A stretch of 64,000 nt of DNA from Liolophura sinensis (taxonomy: Eukaryota; Mollusca; Polyplacophora; Chitonida; Chitonidae). The stretch covers positions 58,688,984 to 58,752,983 of the forward strand of contig NC_088300.1 in NCBI RefSeq assembly GCF_032854445.1. The letters are read 5' to 3'. The translations under genes and the position numbers were made by a program. Below the pieces are notes generated by a model. It did no database searches and was not told where the DNA came from. It was given only the letters and a program-made list of their open reading frames with translations. Positions 51,701-60,692 of the stretch are shown in pieces. Within the stretch, counting starts at the first letter, position 1; every line of letters begins with the position of its first letter.

Positions 51701-51808
51701 TTTTTATCTCCATCTGTAGTGAGCAAATTATTGGCCTGTGATGAGGAAAGACAACTCTTGCTTGTTTCACTTCTCAGTGACTTGGGACTGAACATCAGGA
51801 AGCAGTAA
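48711..51808 (+). CDS. free BPL_N (GATase-like) domain protein, four exons, 317 aa (299 aa from the internal ATG)
   Basis: Exons are 48711-48738, 49806-49988, 50700-50930 and 51297-51808; all GT/AG, all phase 1, 954 nt. The protein is essentially one domain, the glutamine-amidotransferase-like N-terminal domain of fungal-type biotin-protein ligases (BPL_N). Residues 30-35 are KVYVYS, 79-87 LMIFGGGFD, then the nucleophile elbow GLCAGGYFACDS with Cys117 (Cys99 of the short form), and later YPGFEYKSNKG, LYTDGGGYF and ILSGVHFEYFPD. No ligase catalytic domain follows: a stop is at 51806 and AATAAA at 52231. The first exon adds MGFGKLPVFIGRALTSLR, basic and without acids, like a mitochondrial presequence. 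The ATG at 49832 (A at -3) would give a cytosolic form. It lies next to a biotin ligase gene on the same strand, which suggests a joint role in biotin metabolism. Its own reaction is unknown. The first exon is less certain than the other three. Confidence 0.87.
50126..50400 (+). mobile_element. SINE family 1 copy, plus orientation, in the BPL_N gene
   Basis: It starts GGAGCCACCGTGGCCTAGTAGTTAGCATG (head, box A), has GCGAGTTCAAGCCC (box B), and ends in GGCGTAAAACACCAATCAAATAAAATAA. It is the only copy in this window that points along the plus strand. It sits in the intron between exons 2 and 3. Confidence 0.9.
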
Positions 51809-52230
51809 TAATTTACCACTGCACTAGATCTTGTTTGAAGTAGAAACATTGCGTTATTTAAAAACATTCCTATCTGTTTTTCAACAAGATGGTACAGTAT
51901 TCTGTATAAGAGATAAATGCCCATGCACTGTGATAGATTCCACATCAAGAAATCTCATTTTGTCTTAACTTTTGTGCCAAAAAGATAACATTGCACTTAT
52001 TGAACTTTTGTCAGTCTTAAACAGTTACTTTATTTCCCTAACAGAACAAATGTTACCTCAAATGAGTCACTCACCCAAGAAATAGCAACTCAGAAAGAGA
52101 TAAAATACTTTACACCTTTGTATATTTGTGTATTTATTGTGTTTATGTGGTGCTAAACTTCTCTATATTTGTTCAAGTTTATGTCTACACATTGTCATAT
52201 CATTGTTTTTCGATTACTTTCTCTGGCAGA

Positions 52231-52236
52231 AATAAA
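52231..52236 (+). terminator. poly(A) signal of the BPL_N gene
   Basis: AATAAA 423 bases past the stop codon, in AT-rich 3' UTR-like sequence and before the next gene's start, so the two genes are probably separate transcripts. Confidence 0.6.
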
Positions 52237-52316
52237 GTATACAGTTTTTATTTGTTACCATGTTAACAGTCTCTGAAACTTTGCCAGAAAGTGACTAATT
52301 CATGTTTGTACCCAGC

Positions 52317-52590
52317 TACACTCTTAACAGTGTTTATGTGCACTTGACTACACTTTTAACAGAGTTTATGTATGCAGCTGCACTTTTAACAGTGTTTATG
52401 TGCACTGGACTACACTCTTAACAGTGTATATGTGCACTTGACTACACTTTTAACATAGTTCATGTACACAGCTGCACTTTTAACAGTGTTTCTGCGCATC
52501 AGACTACACTCTTAACAGAGTTTATTTACACTTAGCTACACTCTAAATAGAGTTTATGTGCACTTAGTTACACTCTTAATAGAGTTGTAC
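52317..52590. repeat. 31-bp-class tandem repeat between the two biotin-ligase genes
   Basis: ACTCTTAACAG(T/A)GTTTATGTGCACTTG-CTAC units recur at 30-32 bp (starts near 52321, 52353, 52383, 52415), about nine copies. Each unit has the inverted pair CTCTTAACAG / CTGTT-like, giving weak hairpins. Confidence 0.85.
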
Positions 52591-53287
52591 ATTTGGCAAC
52601 ACCAGTACCAAAGACTTGGCTACAACAGTAAAAAAAGGAACAAAAAAAAACCCCAGAAAGCATCAGATTCTATTAGTAAATATATATCAAAGACTTCAAG
52701 TACTCGCCGAGCTGAATTTATTTCTGCAATCATGGGAGAGTATGCTATCTTGTGAAGTACAGCTGCTTTATCTCCCCTTGATCACGTGACTCCCTGTTAC
52801 GCGAGAAATGGAGGTCAGACGTTGTTGCATAAGACGTGTGATAAATCCTTGAAATGCGTCTGTGCCAGAGAATAACTGAAGACGCTGTCTAGAATATAGC
52901 CTGAGATGGAATAGATCCGCGGAAGTTAGCCGCATGAACTCCTTTCGGAAACCCAAGTAGGCCTATACATGTATACGTGCAGTGATGCTGAGACACAAAT
53001 TATTCAACCTACATACATGACGAAATAGGCCAAAGTCGAACATGAACACGCATACATATTGATACTACGTACACGAAGCCTACAAATTCAACCTACTCTG
53101 GACGTTGAATGAGGATACTTAGTGGGGTACAGGCCACTGGTATATAGGCCTACGCAATATTTTTGCTGAATCGGACTACTTTCCGAGTAGTGTTAATCCG
53201 GAAAACTAAAGGAAGCGCTTCATCTTTACTCAGTATTTTACTTTTCAACATTTGCTGAACTGAAAGCAGTGTAGGAGATCTAAAAGA

Positions 53288-53685
53288 ATGGCTAGTGCGG
53301 AAGGCCCTGAACACAACAGTCGCCAGTTCAACGTTGATCACATGGTTAAGCACCTACGTACGAAGTATGTGGGACGGAAAGTGGTGTACAAGCCCAGTAC
53401 CGGTAGTACGATGGATGACGCAAGGGATGAGGCTCTTAAAGGTATAATTTACATGTATTTGATTTAATTGGTGTTTTACGCCACACTCGAGGATATTTCA
53501 CTTATACGACGGCGATCAGCATTATGGTGCGAGGGAAACGGGCGCAGCCCGGGGGAAAAACCCACGTTTAAGTTAAAGGGTAAAGGTGCTCAATTGCATA
53601 GGGCGTACTGAATATGGAATGCGCATGCATACTGTGAATAGATATGCAGATGGCTATTCAGATGTTATTTTATGGTGTCGTACAC

Positions 53686-53743
<58 letters not shown>

Positions 53744-56700
53744 TCATACTGTACATGTAGGCTGTCCAGAAGGGCTGGCGGTTATAGCTGACCATCAGAC
53801 GAAAGGTAGAGGACAAGGTGGTCACACCTGGAGCAGCGAAGATACAGCCAACTTGTACGTCACTTTCGTGTTCCAGAAACCAGAGAAATTCCAGGTAAGA
53901 AATAGCAGATGTCGGTGAAAGAAATAGCATTGGTATAATTATACGATGTCAGTGAAATATTTATGTGTATACATGCAGTCAATTAAGTCATACAGGCTTA
54001 TACAAATATTTTGCAGAAATGAATCCAAGGCTGCATGTTTTACTTTTTTCCCATATATTTTCATACATGTGTTAGGATATATAGAGACTATAGATTTTTG
54101 GCGAAAAATCCAAATTCGCTATAATCAAATCACACTTTTCCTGTATTTACCATGAATAGTTCAAATTACTGCCTTTCAGTAAATATCAGACTACTACCCG
54201 TACTCTTTATACATAGTGTTAACAAGATTCTGAAGTTTGAAAAAGTTGTAACTTTTGCGGTTTGGCGAAGAACATTTTAGGAACTTTATTAACAAATTTT
54301 AAACTTTACACAGAGGAGGCTGATAGTTTGTGAAAGGCCCTTATGAATTCCACTGAATTTGAGCTGATCGATTTTTGTTGCGCTAAATAACCTCTAATTT
54401 TCAGTGTGGAATGTGTATATGATAGATTGCATATATCTAAATAGTCATCAGCAGGGGCGTAGGAAACAGTTTCAAAGTAGGGGGACCAAGAGTCACAGCA
54501 AAAATGGCGAGGGTCCAGGGGGCGCCAAGGCCCCGGAAACTCTGAATGAGCTATATCGCCTTAGAGACGATTTGCCGTATCTTAGATATGCCAATTGAGG
54601 TGTTATTGACTATTTAAGCCTGCCTGAAAAAAATTGAAATAGACGTTTAGCTCAATTGTTGACACTTTTACCTGGAGAACCACGGGTCAACAAATAACAT
54701 TGTAACAATTTATCCGGAATTCAATATTAAATTCATGCTCGTCGGAGAATGGTTGGTGTAGATTGAGTAATACAAGCATTTAACTCGTATGGAGGAGAAT
54801 CGGTGGAAAGAAACATCCATGTTTTTACTGGGCCTTGATGGTAAAATTGCCGGCCTTTTCGCGCTGGCTTGCTATCGATTGAAACCAATGTCATTCACAT
54901 GTATGATCAGGCCTTTGGCTCAGAAAAAAGGCTTGAGCCCGAATTAGGGGAATTGTCAGTAACGCACCAAAGTCGGTGGTTACAGCGGTTACTTATCTTT
55001 CCTTCACCGATGAATCTTGCAACCCTTCCTAAGTGAAATGATCTTGGAGTGGCGATAAACCATAATGAAATAAATAACTCAACACCGATGAGTTCATATA
55101 TTGTACAAATATATTAATTATTCTGCTTTTTGGGCTGAATAGAACTGCAACGTCATCGCACTGAAACAGTCACTACATCAGAAAAAAAAAGATTGTGTTT
55201 GGAGACAAATGAGCCCACTTTTTTGTCAGATTACACTGCAGATGATTTGCCCTTCCATGGGAGAATTGTGTATATTAATATATGCTACTTTTATATGTGT
55301 ACTGAAAGTTAAAAGTAAACCTACATAAACCTATGTAGGCTAATTTTGGCACACTATCAGTGTGGAAAAACAGGCATACATGTATATAACTTCGTGACAC
55401 TATATCATGTGATCTGGAAAAGCAAATTTTTGAGAAATAATCAAAATTCACAACCTTACGACAATTGCAGCCATGGTTGCATGGATAGGGAAAATACAAA
55501 ACCCACGTTGCAGAAAATAACTGTTAGGCCCCTATTAAAAAAAGACCATTATTTCAGTACATGTGGCATGAACATTTGTACTTCAAAAGCTGCCTACGCT
55601 AATTAACTGTCATAAAAAGAAAGTATAACAATAATATGAACTATATGTCAAACTCCATGGAAAATATCTAGGTGGTTGGATTTATTTTAAAGTTGAACTC
55701 GACGAAGTTTGTCGGGCGGTTCCATTTCAATCGACTGACGAGCCCCATCTAAGGGAGCTAACTCACAAACATATATAAATATGTAGGCCCAAGAAAAAAA
55801 AAACACGTAGGCCCTATATTAATAGTGATGTGCAGTGGGAAAATTGCAGTTTACCATGTTTAGTTTACCGAGAAAATATATTTTCAGTAGTGTTTGTGTT
55901 ACAAGTATATATAATTTCCGGAACCTGAAAAGTTGTGTGTGTTGGGAGGGGGGGCAAAAGATATGCTGGCCCCCCCACTTTCAAAAGTGGGGGGAGAGCC
56001 CTTGGACCCTGTTTCCTAGGCCCCTGCTTCCTACGCCCCTGATCAGTAATGCAATGACATATTTGCTACTTTCTCTAATCAACGTGAAAGATACGGTTGT
56101 CATCTATATTTTTATACATGAGGTAATGAAATAAGAGTTTATCAATTTGTATAATGTTTACATTGAAAAGCGATATTTTCATCTCTATAAAGGTGTAACC
56201 AGCAATAACTTGTATGGAGGAATTTCAAGTAATTTTCATAATATACGGTCATAATATAAATTATGTTTGTACTATTATCAATTGTCAAATAAAATTGTTT
56301 GAATTACCAGATTCAAATCCGCGAAGAATTTCGTCAAGCTGGGCTCCCCATTTTCGCCAAGACAAATCGCGTTTATGGACATTTGAAGAATGTAAATGGC
56401 TGTTTGCGTTTCTTGGTCTAGAATCGTGTTGGCATTCAGGATGTGGAATTTGCTGGATCCTGTGCAGTTCTACAAGCCGTCCATGATGTTGGCGTCTCAA
56501 CGGCCAAGCTGAAGTGGAAAAACGATGTGTGGTGCTCTGGGCACAAACTGGCCGGTGCCCTCGTGGAAACCACTTCCCTCCCACAGGGTATAGATCTACG
56601 AATCAGCTATGCTGTGAAATTAACGATGTGTTGCTTTGACTAGATCTAGATTACCGTGTTACGCTTAAAAATAACTCAAGGTATGGGTATTTGATGGGCT

Positions 56701-59700
56701 ACAATGTTAACACACTCAAAAACTTAATCTGTTAATTTTAACAGGAAGTTTGTTGGCTGAGTGGTGCTAGAATGTATTCAGCTATTGCAGCAGACTGTTC
56801 TTTAGATATTCGTCACACTTATTCTGTTAATTCAAAATGAAAATTCTATTAGACTAACAGAATATTATGTTACAGTAACAGAATATATTCTAGCATCACT
56901 CAGACAACGGATTTTCTGTTAAAATCAAACAACGTTAAGTAGGAGAGCTTGTAAGGAGTCAACTCAGCTGTATAAAATCAGCGCCGTGAAAATATCAGTA
57001 GCCATGAATTGTCTAGCATAGATAACAAACACACGGAAATAGGTTGACGTTAACTTTCGTGAAACCTAAACTACTTCTAATTTGAGCACTACAGGCCCCT
57101 TATTTACTCTTTTTTTATTATACCTCCATTTTAGATGACGAACACCATCACAACAACGTCATCTTTTTGTTGGGTATTGGCGTCAACGTCAACTCTGACG
57201 TTCGGAGGAATCCGAGTTTGCGGAAGCTGGCGACCAGCGTTCGAACAGAGTTAGGTGGCTGTATCGTCTATAGAGAGGAACTGCTGGCTAACATTTGTAA
57301 TTATCTGGAGACGTGTATGCATATGGACAGGACTGACCTGTTAAAGGAAATGAACTCCCATCAGCTTTTTCAGCCAGGCTCTGCTGTAAAGGTGCTGGAT
57401 TTTGTAGACTACAGAGAGCTGTACACTGGGGTTCTTACTGAAGTGAGACACGACTGGACATGTGTTATCAAAGGTACATCCGTATGCATGCTTAATTACA
57501 ATTGTTTAAAGCCATTGTTGGACTTGTATCATAAAGTCAGTCATATGCGGTCGAAATTACTGCTTCTGTATGCATGATTTGGTCCTAACGTCATACTTTA
57601 CATACTTTCTTAGTTCTTTGGTGCGTGGGTTGTATCGAACGTCGTTTGGAAATTGGCCGCGCGATTATTGACCTGGAACGTCCATATTGGTTGACGGCTG
57701 ACATATACGAATGTCTGTTTCGACCTATATATTCAAGCCAATAAGTATATGAATTTGATTGTAAATTAAACATCATGTATATTGACAACAATATTTCAGT
57801 GTTACGGCGACGGTTAATTTCACGAATAAAAGATTCCGGACATAGTCTGAAATCTCTACCGTTCGTTAGGCTACCGAAGAGGCAAGCGCTGGATTTGAGC
57901 GCGCGACCTGATTGGGTGTATGTGGGTTTGTGTAGGCCTGTGTGTGAGTGTCCATGCACGTGGTAGGAGTTTGTGTCTAAGCAATGTATAATATCGATAC
58001 TTACGCCTACGCCATGACCATCTGCAATGCAGTCCTCAAAAAGGCAAAGCAAAACGTTATACTGTAGTCTAAACTTTTTTCAAATGCTGGATGTTCTTGT
58101 TTCTGGTCTCGTCAATGACTAGTAGATGTATTGCTGTGTATACATGTATACTTATTTAAATGCAGTCTGAATTATCAACATCCGCCAGCTGCTCCTATAC
58201 GTATATATCCTGGAACGAAGCTGGGCAGAAACTTAGTTAAGTAAACGTGCTGGCTTGTAGATTTATCGCGGAATACTGATGGTATAAGTATCGGTTACAT
58301 GACCCTCAGTTATACCTGTTACTGTGAGCCGTAATACCCCACTGTTAACTTACTGTAAGAGATCGTAAAAAAAAAAAAAAACGTCATGAATGTTGCAGAT
58401 GACCAGGGCAAAAACCACGAGGTTGGCGACGGCGTATCGTTGCGGCCTTATCCAAATCACTTTGTCTACGTCTTGTCAGAGATGGTGGAGTGTGGTGGGG
58501 ACAGTAACCTATTGTACGACACCGTACTCTCTCTACTAGACACCACTGTCTATACCGTGAAGCTGGTCAACATGACGGATCTTGACAAAGGTATAGGATT
58601 TGTTTATGGTTGTTTTTAACTTTTTGCACGATTGTTAACATACGCGGTACTCTATATATATAATTTTATATATATCATTCCCATTTGATGTTAAGGGAAT
58701 AAGGGACCAACAATTAACAGTAATAGATTTTCAAAGTGGAACATTAATCGAACTAGCGACAGATTGAATAACCGGTATAGAAGATTTTACATTGTCGATT
58801 TAGTGCTACGAGTATTTGGTGACCTCTTGATATAGATGCCCTTGTATGGCTCTACAGAAGGAAGCAAAGCCATCGAGACCCAACGTGTAGATAACAATAT
58901 CATAACCAAATGTCAGGAAATTTAATGAGAATTATTTCTACAAACAATGTTTTCTTTCTTTTGCTACATATGGGCAGGATGTCTCCATGTCGACTCAAAA
59001 ATATTAATACTAACAAAGTGAAGTATGTTGATACAGATGTATATTGTTGTTCACCGGTTTAGGTTCCAGATGCGGTATGATGCAGAAGCTTTATAACTAT
59101 TTTTGGATTCTTTCGGCATCCACCGAGGTCTTAATAATCGAAGGCCGTTCTAACGCCATCAGATAGTAATTTTCTGAAAAGACTTCAACTGCCATTTCCT
59201 TCACTTTCGAGATACAGTATAAAAGACGTCCTATTTGTGTAGTCCCACAGTTATCTCTCGTCATTGTAAGATTGTAATTTGGCTGACATCTCATGCTCAT
59301 ATTACTTTTGTTTAATACAACCAGGCGACTGGGCATGCAACTGCGACCTTCTGGTCGTTGGTGACCATGTGACTACCGCAAATGAAACCTCTAAACAAAT
59401 GATACGAAGATACGTCCAAGAAGGGGGGAATCTGTTGGCGATTGGTTCCGGATGCATTCTGGTCAGCCAATCACTGAAGAGCCTATCTGGTAAATATTCC
59501 TTCAGCATAACCTAAAAACGTTGCTCAAAGGTATCCTGGTGATGTAAAGACGGATGATTTCAAAGTCAGCCAATAAAAAAATTAGCAGATTAAAATTTTA
59601 ACCAAAACAGAATAATTCTTAATGAGTGTACCTTCCACGTCACTTTTCTAACATTGACTTTTCCACTCTTCTTCACTAGGAATGAAATGCGAGACTTTAG

Positions 59701-60056
59701 TGGCTGTGGTCAAAGGCATGCTTCAAGTTATCTTCAAGGACAAGTCAGCCAAAGATTGTTCTTTCTTTAACCCCCAATCAGAAGGTGCCTACCAGATCAC
59801 CGACACATCCGGGTCAATGACTGTCCTCGCCAGGACAAAGTCTGAAGAGGTGATAGCTGGCTGCTGTGGAGTGGGTGAAGGCCTAGTAACTATGGTGGGA
59901 TTTAACATTGAGAGGACATATGCTGAGGCTAGTAACCTACAGTGTCTCTCAGAAAAAGATGCCAAAACACTATCCAACACAGTTTATCAAAGAGACAGCT
60001 TTTTAATTGACATTCTTAAAACCCTGTTACAGAGCAAAAGCAATAATGATCGGTAG
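53288..60056 (+). CDS. HLCS-like: biotin-protein ligase with C-terminal GATase-like domain (permuted HLCS), seven exons, 508 aa
   Basis: Exons are 53288-53441, 53761-53894, 56422-56587, 57135-57473, 58399-58590, 59325-59489 and 59680-60056; every junction is GT/AG and in phase, 1527 nt. The expected reaction is ATP-dependent attachment of biotin to carboxylase lysines through biotinyl-AMP. Residues 35-44 give the STGSTMDDAR start of the catalytic fold; 66-75 KGRGQGGHTW is the biotinyl-AMP loop; 127-133 KWKNDVW has the catalytic Lys (127); 137-143 KLAGALV; 165-171 GIGVNVN. Residues about 225-285 form the C-terminal cap, ending VSLRPYPNHF. Directly after it, within exon 5, begins FVYVLSEMV, the start of a GATase-like domain like that at the N terminus of animal holocarboxylase synthetase. 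It continues CDLLVVGDH and GGNLLAIGSGCIL (Gly369 at the usual Cys), then LVTMVGFNIE. So the order is inverted. The loop Arg (R118 of E. coli BirA) is Gln70. The ATG has A at -3 and G at +4. Activity is untested. Confidence 0.9.
53455..53566 (-). mobile_element. truncated SINE family 1 in HLCS-like intron 1
   Basis: The tail half only: GATTTAATTGGTGTTTTACGCCACACTCGAGGATATTTCACTT... up to CCCGGGGGAAAAACCCACG. The tRNA-like head is absent. Confidence 0.85.
53692..53739. repeat. (AT)24 microsatellite beside a splice acceptor
   Basis: 48 bp of pure AT end 20 bases before the AG of HLCS-like exon 2 (53759-53760), where a polypyrimidine tract would normally lie. Confidence 0.97.
54452..56041. mobile_element. 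probable non-autonomous DNA transposon, about 1.6 kb, HLCS-like intron 2
   Basis: The left end CAGGGGCGTAGGAAACAG and the right end in reverse CAGGGGCGTAGGAAGCAG match at 17 of 18 bases. Both are flanked by ATCAG (54447-54451 and 56042-56046), a 5-bp target duplication. Subterminal sequence is G-rich on each side (GGGTCCAGGGGGCGCC; GGGTCCAAGGGCTCTCCCCCC). The interior is AT-rich without a transposase ORF. Two independent fragments of one family cannot be fully excluded. Confidence 0.6.
56723..56939. mobile_element. MITE / foldback element, 217 bp, HLCS-like intron 3
   Basis: The terminal inverted repeats are about 58 bp. The left starts CTTAATCTGTTAATTTTAAC and includes GAGTGGTGCTAGAATGTATTC; the right in reverse starts CTTAACGTTGTTTGATTTTA and includes GAGTGATGCTAGAATATATTC. 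Internal TTCTGTTA/TAACAGAA pairs extend the hairpin over nearly the whole element. There is no coding capacity. Confidence 0.8.
57590..57740 (+). repeat. fragment of the interspersed family seen at 17.6 kb
   Basis: Shares ATTGACCTGGAACGTCC-TATTGGTTGACGGCTG and TACTTTCTTAGTTCTTT with the retroelement region at 16.4-17.96 kb. It lies in HLCS-like intron 4, close to the exon 4 donor. Confidence 0.65.
57741..58398. other. rest of HLCS-like intron 4
   Basis: Nothing recognisable except an A-run (58367-58381) just before the TGTTGCAG acceptor of exon 5. Confidence 0.6.
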
Positions 60057-60331
60057 TATTTAATACCACTTCAACTAATCAGTCTTCTGATTCTAACATC
60101 ATGATGTACAAGGAACTGTTTTAAAAATATTTAATCAACATGATTCTCTCTTTGGGAATGACCACTGTTTAAATCAGATATATTCAAGGGATTACGGTGT
60201 TGTTTGTTGTGTAATGGCTGAACCGGCTGGTGTGTTGCATATCTGAAAGGCCATCTCTTTTTTTAATATGCATATTTGCACACTGCCCGCAACAGTGGGG
60301 TAGAATGTCACCCACAAACGTAATTTTCTCT

Positions 60332-60551
60332 AATAAACCTTACAGACACAGCACAAAGTACTGAGAAGTGAATAACATGTTTCACCCTGCAGACCAAAAT
60401 AATGTACTAGGTACTGTGTAGTCAAATGATGCTCCTTCAAATATTACTTAAGTGAAATCTTACCTTGGCAGTTTATTTTCAATATCAGGAGCTACTGCTT
60501 CTGTTTTCAGTGAATACAAGCACACAACTGTTAAAACTTAATGGAAATAAA
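60332..60551 (+). terminator. poly(A) signal candidates of the HLCS-like gene
   Basis: AATAAA at 60332-60337 and 60546-60551, which are 276 and 490 bases past the stop. A SINE fragment begins right after the second. Which one is used cannot be told. Confidence 0.5.
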
Positions 60552-60595
60552 TTTCTATTTTAAGTGTCTTGTTGCCAAGTCCTATGAAGTTTCAT

Positions 60596-60692
60596 CTATT
60601 TATTTATTTGTTTGCTTGGTGTTTTGCGCCATAATCAAGAATATTTCACATATACGACAACGGGCAGCATTATGGAGGGAGGAAACCAGGCT
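60596..60692 (-). mobile_element. truncated SINE family 1
   Basis: Only the tail third: TTTATTTATTTGTTTGCTTGGTGTTTTGCGCCATAATCAAG... to GGAGGGAGGAAACCAGGC. It then joins unrelated sequence. Confidence 0.85.

Noticed and set aside
58399-60056. Exons 5-7 as the start of a separate canonical HLCS gene
   Set aside because: Exon 5 begins with the rest of the ligase cap domain in the correct phase from exon 4, and exon 7 ends in a stop followed by poly(A) signals, with no ligase domain downstream.
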